Origin: Paenibacillus sp. 1001270B_150601_E10 | GTDB taxonomy: Bacteria > Bacillota > Bacilli > Paenibacillales > Paenibacillaceae | Direction of reading: 5' to 3' | NCBI RefSeq assembly: GCF_015558675.1 | Contig: NZ_JADMOL010000001.1 | Span: forward strand, 25,067 to 76,832 | Length of the DNA stretch: 51,766 nt | Shown: one piece after another, positions 35,083-43,368 of the stretch | How positions within the stretch are numbered: the first letter of the stretch is position 1 | Layout: each line of letters opens with the position of its first letter | The notes under the pieces: generated by a model | The model's database searches: none | Told to the model about the DNA's origin: nothing | Seen by the model: only the letters and a program-made list of their open reading frames with translations | Program-made: the position numbers and the translations under genes

Positions 35083-36480
35083 GTGAGTCGGTTGGCATCA
35101 CAAAGTATTTTTGCCCCGCGCTATTTGGCTTTATCGATTGGCATCATTTTGGCAGCGATGACGATTGGATTTGAAGGCTTGGCTGTGACGACGGTTGCTC
35201 CGGCTATTGCCGGTGATCTCAACGGTCTTCCCCTATTCGGCTGGATCTTCAGCGCCTATTTGCTCGCCCAAATCATTGGCACGTTGGTCATCGGTCGTCA
35301 GATCGACCGCAAAGGGCCTGCTTTGCTGTTTACGATCGCCATCATATTATTTGCAGCCGGCTTGGTGATCGCTGCTATTGCAAGCAACATGTACGTCCTC
35401 ATTGGCTCGCGAGCTTTGCAGGGCTTTGGCGCTGGTGCGATGTATACCTGCATCTACTCTGCCATCTCCTTAAGTTACCCAGATGAACTACGAGCAAAAA
35501 TACTAGGCGCTCTAGGCACAGCCTATGTATTGCCCTCGATGCTTGGTCCTTATGTTGCCGGGCTCATTGCCCAACAATGGTCTTGGCGATTTGTATTCTG
35601 GGGCGTGCTTCCATTTCTCTTCCTTGCCGTGCTTCTTAGTCTGCCTGTCTTCCGTAAGCTGAACATGCCGAATGCTCAAGCAAAGAACGAATCTGGGGTC
35701 ACCGGAATGGCCGTCATACTCGCCATCGGAACTGGAATCTTCTTGACCGGCTTAGGCATGCTTCCGAAGTCACTAGGCATCTTGCTTCTGATCCTAGGCC
35801 TTATTCTCATGGCCCAGCCCCTACGCAAGCTTCTCCCAGCAGGGACATTGACCTTTCGCTTTGGACTTCCTTCACTGATCGCCTCACGTGGCCTGTTCTT
35901 CGCGGCTTATGTTTGCACCCAGAACTTCCTGGTCCTCGCCTTAACGGATACAAAGGGCATCGCAGCGGACCGAGCAGGGCTTATTGTGGCAAGTGCGGCG
36001 CTAAGCTGGTGTATCGTTGCTATCCTTCAGGCACGATGGGATGCGAAGGATCAAGGCAGAGGCAGACAGAAACGGATTGTTGCAGGGATTCTGCTCATGA
36101 TCTTAGGCATCGGCATGATGATATGGGTGCCTGCTTTAAATGTCGTATTAGCGGTGCTTAGTGAAATCATTGCAGGGATCGGGATTGGTCTCGCTCATAC
36201 AACCAGCGGAACCCTTGCCTTTTCATATTCCAAGGAGGGAGAATCCGGCCTAGTATCGGGAAGCTTGCAATTTGCAGACTCTTTCACGCCTGGTGTCGCG
36301 ATCGGGATCGGAGGCGCCATCATCGCCATAAGCCAAACGGCAAGCTTATCGCTGGAAGCTGCCATCACGATAGCAATGGCATTTAATCTAGCATTGGTAC
36401 TGTTTAGCTTAGCTGCAAGCTCACGCATTAAACAGGCAGATACTGCAGCATGTACAGCAAATCAAACCTATTCAAGCTAG
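35083..36480 (+). CDS. MFS multidrug transporter, DHA2-like
   Basis: A 465-aa major facilitator with about 14 membrane helices, as in the drug:H+ antiporter-2 group. It shows motif A IGRQIDRKGPALLF near residue 75, the RALQGFGAGAMYTCIYSAISLSYPDELRAK-type motif C/B region near 110-140, and a central helix pair. The start is given as GTG at 35083 (GAGG 7 nt upstream); TTG three codons later with AAGGTGAG is an alternative. Export of a toxic compound under control of the divergent Cys-cluster regulator is the simplest reading. Confidence 0.9.
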   Translation: MSRLASQSIFAPRYLALSIGIILAAMTIGFEGLAVTTVAPAIAGDLNGLPLFGWIFSAYLLAQIIGTLVIGRQIDRKGPALLFTIAIILFAAGLVIAAIASNMYVLIGSRALQGFGAGAMYTCIYSAISLSYPDELRAKILGALGTAYVLPSMLGPYVAGLIAQQWSWRFVFWGVLPFLFLAVLLSLPVFRKLNMPNAQAKNESGVTGMAVILAIGTGIFLTGLGMLPKSLGILLLILGLILMAQPLRKLLPAGTLTFRFGLPSLIASRGLFFAAYVCTQNFLVLALTDTKGIAADRAGLIVASAALSWCIVAILQARWDAKDQGRGRQKRIVAGILLMILGIGMMIWVPALNVVLAVLSEIIAGIGIGLAHTTSGTLAFSYSKEGESGLVSGSLQFADSFTPGVAIGIGGAIIAISQTASLSLEAAITIAMAFNLALVLFSLAASSRIKQADTAACTANQTYSS

Positions 36481-36617
36481 GCATTCGTTCAATGTCAATG
36501 AGCTTGATAAGACTATCTTCATAACACGGAAAACCTGAAGCTCGCGAGACAAATAAAGAATAATCCTTTTATAATGGATTCCATTTGGATAGAGAAAGAG
36601 ATTGAAATCAATATAAA

Positions 36618-36652
36618 AAAGCTGGCGTCAACACATCGTCGACGTCAGCTTT
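36618..36652. terminator. Bidirectional intrinsic terminator
   Basis: 12-nt arms AAAGCTGGCGTC / GACGTCAGCTTT (one mismatch), followed on the plus strand by AGATATTTTTTTC, between the convergent MFS and histidine kinase genes. Confidence 0.8.
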
Positions 36653-36724
36653 AGATATTTTTTTCAGTTATACTTTCTCACATGAAGGGTCATTACGCGG
36701 TTTCTTCATCATTCATTTAAGCTA

Positions 36725-38185
36725 TCATGCAATCGTCTCATCGTCCGTACATTCCGTACGAAGAGGCAATCTAACCAGCGCTGTTGTCCCCTCCTGTGAT
36801 TCGCTGTGAAGCGATAACTCCCCGCCATGCGCCTTCACAATCTCATCACTGATTGCAAGGCCAAGTCCAGTTCCTCCACGGTCAGGGTTAACCTGATAGA
36901 ACTTATCCATGACCTTCTGCAGATCATCCTTGTTAATGCCAATTCCATTATCAATCACCTTGACATAACAATAGCTGTCGTCACGTTCCAGTTCGACCTT
37001 AATCGTCGAGTGCAGTGGAGAGAATTTGATGGCATTATCAATCAGATTCAAAAATACCTGCTTCAATCGGTTTTCATCACCAGTAGTTTGAATCTGGCTA
37101 ATCGCTTCGTCCGTAAGATTTAACTGAAGCTCGATGGACTTCTGATCGGCTTTCGACTTCACCTGGAAGATGGTCTCCTCAAGCAGATTCGCAAGAACGA
37201 CCGGTTCCTTTTGAAGCTGAATTCGGTTCTGCTGCAAGCGAGAAAAGTCCAGCAGTTCTTCCACAAGGCCAATCAACCGGTCTGTTTCCTTCGTAATAAT
37301 ATTTAGACCAAACTTCGTTTCTTCCGGATCGTCCATATTGCCAGACAAGAGCGTCTCACTCCAGCCCTTGATGCCAGTAAGCGGCGTTCGCAATTCATGA
37401 GAGATTGAAGAGATGAAGTCATCCTTCATTTGATTGCTTCGAACAATTTCTTGCGCCATGAAGTTCAGAGTCTTCGCCAGTTCTCCGAGCTCATAGCGGT
37501 ATTCCTCTGTCACCCTGACATCGAACCTGCCTTTTGCCATTTGTGCAGAGGCCACTGTGATATCATTGATCGGCTTTACAATCGAGTTGGCGAGACCGAT
37601 ACTAATGATCAAAACAAGCACGAGAACGGAAGCTGAGATCACAAAGGATAACAGCACCGTGCTGGTCAGCTTTTGATTTACGTTATCAAGCGAAGTGACG
37701 AGCCGAAGCACATAGCGCACGTCCCCTTTGGCAAGCAAAGGGGTAGATACCGCCATGACCATTTCTCCAGTCTCGGGCATCTTGCCTACCCATCTCGACA
37801 TCTTCATTTCGTTTACGGCAATCAGCACATCTGATGTTCGAATCGGGTCTTTAATTTGAAAGCCCGTGTGTGAAATCAGCACATCGCCCTTCTTGTCCAA
37901 GATTTGAACCTCAGCGTTATCAAGCTGAAAAATATTCAAGAGCTCCGGCAATAAGGTACGGTCATTTTCATTATATAAGACACTTACATAGCGCTGATAG
38001 TAGGATGAAGTGGCCGATGCATGAGAGCGCAAATGGTTATATACAGCGTCATAGTAATAGGTTCTCACCGCAAGCATAAAGATCACTTCTAGGATCAGCA
38101 TCGTTAGGAATACGACGATAAAGTAGTGCATGACGACTGAACGCCGTATACCAGGCTTAAAGATTAGGAAACGGTTCCCTTCCAT
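36725..38185 (-). CDS. Two-component sensor histidine kinase
   Basis: A 486-aa membrane sensor kinase. Two membrane helices (about 17-38 and 166-192) bracket an extracytoplasmic domain of ~125 residues of the PhoR/ResE dCache-like size. Then come HAMP (SIVKPINDITVASAQMAKGRFDV), HisKA with the phospho-His in SSISHELRTPLTG near residue 262, and HATPase_c with the N-box NLIDNAIKFSP, G1 DNGIGI and G2 GGTGLGLAI. Its start overlaps the response regulator gene by 22 nt. The lipoprotein encoded first in this operon may feed it a signal. Confidence 0.93.
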   Translation of the reverse strand: MEGNRFLIFKPGIRRSVVMHYFIVVFLTMLILEVIFMLAVRTYYYDAVYNHLRSHASATSSYYQRYVSVLYNENDRTLLPELLNIFQLDNAEVQILDKKGDVLISHTGFQIKDPIRTSDVLIAVNEMKMSRWVGKMPETGEMVMAVSTPLLAKGDVRYVLRLVTSLDNVNQKLTSTVLLSFVISASVLVLVLIISIGLANSIVKPINDITVASAQMAKGRFDVRVTEEYRYELGELAKTLNFMAQEIVRSNQMKDDFISSISHELRTPLTGIKGWSETLLSGNMDDPEETKFGLNIITKETDRLIGLVEELLDFSRLQQNRIQLQKEPVVLANLLEETIFQVKSKADQKSIELQLNLTDEAISQIQTTGDENRLKQVFLNLIDNAIKFSPLHSTIKVELERDDSYCYVKVIDNGIGINKDDLQKVMDKFYQVNPDRGGTGLGLAISDEIVKAHGGELSLHSESQEGTTALVRLPLRTECTDDETIA

Positions 38186-38862
38186 TTATATCCATGTCCC
38201 CAGACTGTTTCAATATATTTCGGAGATGAAGGCTCATCCTCGATTTTTTGTCTTAACCGTCGCACGTTTACATCCACGATTTTCGGATCGCCCATGTACT
38301 CTTTGCCCCATACATGATCAAGCAATACGTCACGACTCAGTGTTACCTCTTCCTTCTCCATGAAATATTGAATCAGAGAGAACTCTGTAGGTGTAAGATC
38401 TATCGCTTCCTCATCCTTCATAAAGCGCTTTGCAATAAGATCAAGCGTGAAGGGGCCAGAATGATACACGACCTTCTGAGAAGCTTGATGATAGGAGTGT
38501 ACGCGGCGCAGCAGCGACTGAATACGCGCCACAAGCTCCGTTGGGCTGAAAGGCTTGCTTACATGGTCGTCTGCACCGACAGATAGTGCATATACCTTAT
38601 CCTGTTCCTGCACCTTAGCCGTCAAGAAAATAATGCCCAAGCGCTCATTCTGTTCTCTGACTCTACGGCATACTTCAAAGCCATCGATGCCTGGCACCAT
38701 CACGTCAAGCAGCGCAATATCGATCGTTTGATCACTTAACAGCTTATCCAACGCTTCATTGCCGTTTGAAGCTTCCACGACTTCAAAGCCATTGCGTTTA
38801 AGATTGATTACGATAAAGCTGCGAATGGATTCCTCATCTTCTAGGATCAATATTTTTGTCAT
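38164..38862 (-). CDS. OmpR family response regulator
   Basis: A 232-aa response regulator. The receiver domain (1-120) has the acidic pair EDEE, the phosphoacceptor Asp in LLDVMVPGIDG near residue 53, the Thr in FLTAK and the Lys in VSKPFSP. The C-terminal winged helix (about 130-228) ends in the OmpR pattern VDVNVRRLRQKIEDEP and VWGHGYKW. The ATG at 38862 has GAGGAGGT 9 nt upstream; the open frame reaching 38925 is not used. It lies 20 nt after the lipoprotein gene and overlaps the kinase gene. Confidence 0.94.
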   Translation of the reverse strand: MTKILILEDEESIRSFIVINLKRNGFEVVEASNGNEALDKLLSDQTIDIALLDVMVPGIDGFEVCRRVREQNERLGIIFLTAKVQEQDKVYALSVGADDHVSKPFSPTELVARIQSLLRRVHSYHQASQKVVYHSGPFTLDLIAKRFMKDEEAIDLTPTEFSLIQYFMEKEEVTLSRDVLLDHVWGKEYMGDPKIVDVNVRRLRQKIEDEPSSPKYIETVWGHGYKWKGTVS

Positions 38863-38881
38863 CCGTGTATGACCTCCTCTG

Positions 38882-40192
38882 TTATTTGGTTGACTTTTTC
38901 TCCTGCTGCTCGCCTTCATGTTCAAGCTCAGGCAGCTTCAAAGAACCGTCATTCAGCTTCAATTGCTCCTTGCTCAATATACCGATGACCTCATCGCCAT
39001 ATGCAGCGAGGTACGTCCATTTATTCTTGTATCGCTCCCAGTTCTCCACACTGAAGAACTTCACTTCCGCAAGCGTTTCATTGGTTTGATAATCAATAAA
39101 GCGCAAATATTCATCGCGATCAGACTTTGTATCAATCGATACTCGCCCATACCAAGAGGTTGGAATGGCGAAATGGAATCGGTCTGCATAATCGCGGTAC
39201 TGCTTCTGTACAAGCGTTAATTTTTCCTTGCCATCCCACTGATAATAGTCAAGGAAGTAAGGAATTTCGTACTCTCTGAAAATATCCCAGCCTTGCGGCG
39301 TTTCATTTTTAACAAATTCAATGATGCCATCGTTGTTGACATCGGTGCTTGGGTAAGATTGACTGCGGATCGTCTTCTCTTTCGGGAACGCTTCGTAAAA
39401 TTGCCCGTCCTCACACAATAGTGCAACGGACATGTAATAGTTTGATCCTGTAACCGTATCTAAGACAAGGCCACGCTTGTCCTTGCTAATTAAGCCTGAC
39501 ACCATATTATAAACGAGGTTAACCTGAACATCCATTTGGATTTCAGCCGTTTTGGTAAGCTTCTGGTCAATATATTGATACTGGCTTAATACAGGCGGCT
39601 TTCCCTTATGCTGGCTGACAATATAGAGCTCTTTCTTAGAATCACCATCAAGATCATTGATCACAATCTGTGAATAAGGCTGCTCAAATATCTTTTCAAT
39701 CCGATTGTTGACAAAGGAGTATACGACCATTCCTTTATTTAAGGAATCCTGATCTTGGCTTCCATACCCAACAAGCAGGTCCAATCGATTGTCTCTCGTC
39801 AAATCGACCGTCTCTACATAATCAAGGCTTACGCCGCCTCCTTCGAAATCTGCTACCTTTGTCCACTCCTTGCCATCACTCTTGAGAATCATGCCATGTA
39901 GCCGAACTTCACTATCTGGCACCTCATAAAATACGATGGCTTCTGCCTTTCCGTCACCATCAAGATCTGCCATTCTAACTGCACTGCCATCCGAGGAGTT
40001 ATTCGGTCGAACCTTCTCCGCGCCTTCAGGCAGCTGAGCATTGATAATACTCATCAGGTTCGCCTGCTCTTCTGGTAGCTTCGGAACACTCATTAACAGC
40101 TTAGGGTCCTGGACCACTTCACAACCATTGATGATGAATGTGCAGGCAAGAAGCAAGCAGATTCCGCTTCGTTTGAACCACGAGCGTCTCAT
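38882..40192 (-). CDS. FG-GAP/VCBS-like repeat lipoprotein
   Basis: A 436-aa lipoprotein (signal peptide with lipobox FIINGC). The body has at least four beta-propeller-type repeats with Ca-loop-like Asp/Asn motifs: MADLDGDGKAEAIVF, VDLTRDNRLDLLVGY, INDLDGDSKKELYIV and TDVNNDGIIEFVK. This fits an integrin-like FG-GAP propeller outside the cell. It is the first gene of an operon with a response regulator and a sensor kinase, so it may be the kinase's ligand-binding accessory or its main output. The second ATG is used because GAGGG is 5 nt upstream. After the acylated Cys it reads EVVQDPKLLM, like the deacetylase at 28843. Confidence 0.8.
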   Translation of the reverse strand: MRRSWFKRSGICLLLACTFIINGCEVVQDPKLLMSVPKLPEEQANLMSIINAQLPEGAEKVRPNNSSDGSAVRMADLDGDGKAEAIVFYEVPDSEVRLHGMILKSDGKEWTKVADFEGGGVSLDYVETVDLTRDNRLDLLVGYGSQDQDSLNKGMVVYSFVNNRIEKIFEQPYSQIVINDLDGDSKKELYIVSQHKGKPPVLSQYQYIDQKLTKTAEIQMDVQVNLVYNMVSGLISKDKRGLVLDTVTGSNYYMSVALLCEDGQFYEAFPKEKTIRSQSYPSTDVNNDGIIEFVKNETPQGWDIFREYEIPYFLDYYQWDGKEKLTLVQKQYRDYADRFHFAIPTSWYGRVSIDTKSDRDEYLRFIDYQTNETLAEVKFFSVENWERYKNKWTYLAAYGDEVIGILSKEQLKLNDGSLKLPELEHEGEQQEKKSTK

Positions 40193-40347
40193 CACATCCC
40201 TCATTTCTCTATCTCAAGCTAACGACTTAAGAATAAATATACCCGATAGATTGTTCTACACCTATAATATTAGCTTAAGAACACCTTCTATCATAAAAAA
40301 AAAAGATCACCAATAGGTGACAAACCCATTACAAACAATAGCATCAG

Positions 40348-40385
40348 AGATGCCTGGTCTTGACTGATGCAGCAACCAGACATCT
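40348..40385 (-). terminator. Possible terminator hairpin
   Basis: 11-nt arms AGATGTCTGGT / ACCAGGCATCT with one mismatch, 10 nt after the DUF3298-type gene. The downstream T-tract on the minus strand is poor, so it may not be Rho-independent. Confidence 0.4.
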
Positions 40386-40395
40386 CCATAATCAC

Positions 40396-41007
40396 TTAGT
40401 ACCATAAGGTGCCAAGCGGGCCATTTTCTTTGCTGATGCTCTCTAGGCTGTATATCGAGATTGGAAAATAAGGAAAGCCGTAAGCGTAAGGCACTAAATC
40501 ATAAAGGTTAAAGAACAGCACAAGCGCTTTATCCGTCAAAAAGAATGGCTGATCAGGACTAATCTTCGAAAAGGGCTCTAATACAGGAATATCACGCTCT
40601 TTAATCTGGCTTGCGACTTGCTTGCTCAGCACATCGACATACGGCGCGCCTGGCTTAAACAGGTCCTTTAGCGTGATCAGCTGGCCTGTATTCGTATCAA
40701 ACGTTAAGCCTTCCTGATAGGTCATGCCATGCGCTGCACCTTGGGTGTAACCATAGACAATCAGCAATACGCTGATCAGGCCTCGCTCATTTAGCTTTAT
40801 TTCGTAGTTTCCAGTCACCTCGGTTTGGTCAGCCTCGCCATAGCCCGTCTTGCGAATAAGCTCAACCGCATGCTGATGCAGCGTCCGATTGATGCGCTTT
40901 GTGGCTTCCGCTGATCCGGCTTCAATCACTTGGGGAACATATACTTCTAATTTGGGCTTGCGAATCACTTCCGTTCGAGTCTGCACAGGAAGCGGATGCA
41001 AAGACAA
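40396..41007 (-). CDS. DUF3298/DUF4163 domain protein
   Basis: A 203-aa protein made of a DUF4163-like N-half (KLEVYVPQVIEAGSAEATKRIN) and a DUF3298 C-half (GQLITLKDLFKPGAPYVDVLSKQVASQI, FFLTDKALVLFFNLYDLVPYAYGFPYFPI). The same pair forms the extracellular lysozyme-binding part of anti-sigma factor RsiV and the N-terminal part of PdaC. Here no signal peptide or membrane helix precedes it, so as read it would be cytosolic. The TTG at 41007 is preferred (GAGGTG 7 nt upstream) over ATG at 41025. It lies 81 nt after the PhnC-like ATPase and may be cotranscribed. Confidence 0.75.
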   Translation of the reverse strand: MSLHPLPVQTRTEVIRKPKLEVYVPQVIEAGSAEATKRINRTLHQHAVELIRKTGYGEADQTEVTGNYEIKLNERGLISVLLIVYGYTQGAAHGMTYQEGLTFDTNTGQLITLKDLFKPGAPYVDVLSKQVASQIKERDIPVLEPFSKISPDQPFFLTDKALVLFFNLYDLVPYAYGFPYFPISIYSLESISKENGPLGTLWY

Positions 41008-41087
41008 TGCTATCACCTCATCCATGAAACGGTTATAGCAATAGCTTATGATCCTAACTCCCTATTCGTGACATTCGCCTGCTGATG

Positions 41088-41819
41088 CTACAGCTGCAGC
41101 ATCCGCTTTTCGTTCTGCAGCAGCTTTCTGCCGTGGATATCGAGCTTTAGCTCGCCCTCGCCGATTCCAATAATACGTGTGCAGTAGCGCTCTGCCAATT
41201 CAACCTGATGGAATACGGCGATGACCGTACAGCGCTCCTTCTGACAGATCATCTGGAAGTTCTTCATCACATCCTCAGCAGCATGAGGATCAAGGCCAAG
41301 TACCGGTTCATCCGCGAGTATTACCTTTGCTCCATGAACAAGAGCGCGTGCAATAGCTACGCGCTGTTTCTCACCGCCGCTTAGCTTTCCCGTTTCTACC
41401 TTGGCTTTGTCGAGCAGCCCTAGCTGCTCTAATGCATCCATGGCTCCCATATAATCATCGTTTCGGACCATGCCTGTCGCCATCCGCCAAAGCGGTGTTT
41501 GGCTGGAGCGCCCGATCAATACATTTTTGAACGCCTTGCGGTTAGGCGACAATACTGGATTCTGCTCCAAATAGGCAAATTCGCGTTTTAACTTATGACG
41601 TACAAGGGCATTCTGCTTTATGACATCCGTGCCATCGACATAGTAGGCACCGCTTGTCCATGATTCTTGCATCGCAAGGCACTTAAGCAGGGTTGTCTTC
41701 CCCGAACCGCTTGCCCCTACAACTCCAATGAATTCCCCATGATGCATTTCCATGCTGATTCCCTTCAGAACGGTTGTGTCTGGCGGGTATTGCTTGACTA
41801 ATCGATCTATTTTTAACAT
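41088..41819 (-). CDS. Orphan PhnC-like ABC ATPase
   Basis: A 243-aa ABC ATP-binding protein of the phosphonate-importer type. It has Walker A GASGSGKTT near residue 35, Q-loop FAYLEQNP near 85, signature LSGGEKQRVAIARAL near 145, Walker B VILADEPVLGLDP near 165, and the PhnC hallmark HQVELAERYCTRIIGI near 205. No periplasmic-binding (PhnD) or permease (PhnE) gene is in the neighbourhood; the next gene encodes a DUF3298-type protein. Either its partners are elsewhere or the ATPase has another membrane partner. Confidence 0.85.
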   Translation of the reverse strand: MLKIDRLVKQYPPDTTVLKGISMEMHHGEFIGVVGASGSGKTTLLKCLAMQESWTSGAYYVDGTDVIKQNALVRHKLKREFAYLEQNPVLSPNRKAFKNVLIGRSSQTPLWRMATGMVRNDDYMGAMDALEQLGLLDKAKVETGKLSGGEKQRVAIARALVHGAKVILADEPVLGLDPHAAEDVMKNFQMICQKERCTVIAVFHQVELAERYCTRIIGIGEGELKLDIHGRKLLQNEKRMLQL

Positions 41820-41937
41820 AAGTTGAATGCGCTCCTCTCGAGGCTCTGTCTAAAGAGATCTATATGTTTATTGTAAGAAAAACAAATGACGGTGTCCATT
41901 CAAGCTTCATAGGATGAACATTCCTATCCTCTTATGT

Positions 41938-41997
41938 TAAAAAAGGTTGTCACCTTCATGCAAGCGGTTTTTTCACCATCATGCAGAAGAGACAACC
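41938..41997 (-). terminator. Probable intrinsic terminator
   Basis: GGTTGTC / GACAACC arms with a long loop, followed on the minus strand by TTTTTT, just after the MFS gene at 42011. Confidence 0.6.
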
Positions 41998-42010
41998 AGT
42001 TATGAATGCG

Positions 42011-43216
42011 TTATGAGGCCTGAGAAGCAGTTTCTCCTTCATCTGCGATGACCTTTCCGCGGAAGCGCAGCCCGATAATAGAGAACAATATATAACCAAT
42101 TCCTAAGAAGTAAAACATGCTGCCGATTGATAAATATCGGATACCGAAACCGCCTAAGTTCGGACCAATGATGGATCCCAAGCTAAAATGAACAGAGGCT
42201 ATCACATTCGCAGAAGGCAAATAGGCCTTCGGCAGAATATCCGCCGCATAAGCAAGCCCAAGTGAGAAGAACGAGCCGACGAGTCCTCCGATCGCCATAA
42301 ACAAGACCAGAATCGCCCATGGGTTATCTCCTACCAGCGGTACCAGACAGAATAGAAGTCCGCCTGCAATCCCGCAGCTAATCAGCACGCCTTTACGATT
42401 GATCCGGTCGCTCAGCATTCCTAGCGGAAGCTGCAGGATGAGCGCTCCTAGTCCAAAGAAAGGAAGCAGGAAAGCAATCCAGGATTGATCCAGTCCTAAA
42501 CGCAGCGCATATACGGGAAAATTGCTGTTCATGGACGATTCCATATAACCGTATAAGAAGGAAGGCAACAACGCAAACCATGCCCATTGATAAGAGCGAG
42601 TGTATCGTTTATTGGGTCTTGCCTCACCATGCATGGCGTTCATGTCCTGATTCGGAAGCTTAAACCATACGACCAGCATGACAAGAATAAACAATCCAAC
42701 GATCAGGATAAATGGCGCAGAGTCACTAATGCCTAGAAGTTGAATCCCAAGTGGCCCAAGACTGAATCCTACTCCGTAAGCCATTCCATATAAAGAGATA
42801 TTGCGTCCGCGTCGGTCTGCGGGACTGATTGTTACTGCCCACAGCTGCGTCGCATAATGGAGCGCGCTGTCCCCGATTCCAACGACAATCCGAAGCACGA
42901 ACCACAGCCCGATGCTAGGGAAAATAGGAAACAAGGTCAAGGCAATCGTAACCACAAGCATGCCGCCAAGCAGCATGCGCTTGTAGCCCAGCTTTCTAAG
43001 TATCTTTTCTACAAAAAACATCATCGCAAAGGTGCCAATATACAATGCGGTTGCATTTAACCCATTTAAATCTGAAGGAACTCCCATTCTCTCCAGAAAA
43101 ATAGTCAGCAGAGGCAGCAACAGCCCTTGACTGAGTCCGGTAAACATCACTACGGTAATCAAAATAACAAATTGCCAAGCAGGGGATGTTGTCGGACGTC
43201 GGAATGATGATAGCAT
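42011..43216 (-). CDS. MFS transporter
   Basis: A 401-aa major facilitator with twelve membrane helices. Visible are a motif A-like loop in the second half (GMLSDRINRKGVLISCG near residue 270), RRGRNISLYGMAYGVGFSLGP near 140, and the repeated glycine-rich helices of drug efflux pumps. AGGGG stands 6 nt before the ATG. Its leader carries an intrinsic terminator only about 10 nt after the predicted transcription start, implying control by antitermination. It is divergent from an ArsR-type regulator. Confidence 0.88.
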   Translation of the reverse strand: MLSSFRRPTTSPAWQFVILITVVMFTGLSQGLLLPLLTIFLERMGVPSDLNGLNATALYIGTFAMMFFVEKILRKLGYKRMLLGGMLVVTIALTLFPIFPSIGLWFVLRIVVGIGDSALHYATQLWAVTISPADRRGRNISLYGMAYGVGFSLGPLGIQLLGISDSAPFILIVGLFILVMLVVWFKLPNQDMNAMHGEARPNKRYTRSYQWAWFALLPSFLYGYMESSMNSNFPVYALRLGLDQSWIAFLLPFFGLGALILQLPLGMLSDRINRKGVLISCGIAGGLLFCLVPLVGDNPWAILVLFMAIGGLVGSFFSLGLAYAADILPKAYLPSANVIASVHFSLGSIIGPNLGGFGIRYLSIGSMFYFLGIGYILFSIIGLRFRGKVIADEGETASQAS

Positions 43217-43244
43217 ATCTTTCCCCTCCCACTTTTGATCGCAA

Positions 43245-43317
43245 CAAAAAAAACATGAAGCGGATGTGCGGCTTCATGCACTTTGAACATTATAGTAGAC
43301 AATTGCCTGTAACACAA
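43245..43317 (-). promoter_or_regulatory. Promoter and leader attenuator of the MFS gene
   Basis: Minus strand TTGTGT (43312-43317), 17 bp, TATAAT (43289-43294). About 10 nt after the expected start comes a perfect 8-bp hairpin, CATGAAGC / GCTTCATG (43254-43278, 9-nt loop), followed by eight T residues (43246-43253): a complete intrinsic terminator 30 nt before the start codon. Confidence 0.75.
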
Positions 43318-43368
43318 TTCATAATGAATATGTAATACCGACCAATGACCTGATAAGGAGGTCCACCA

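Noticed and set aside
42996..43277. Frame starting inside the MFS leader hairpin (MKPHIRFMFF), considered as a regulatory leader peptide
   Set aside because: No ribosome binding site, no early stop codon, and it runs 200 nt into the MFS gene in another frame.
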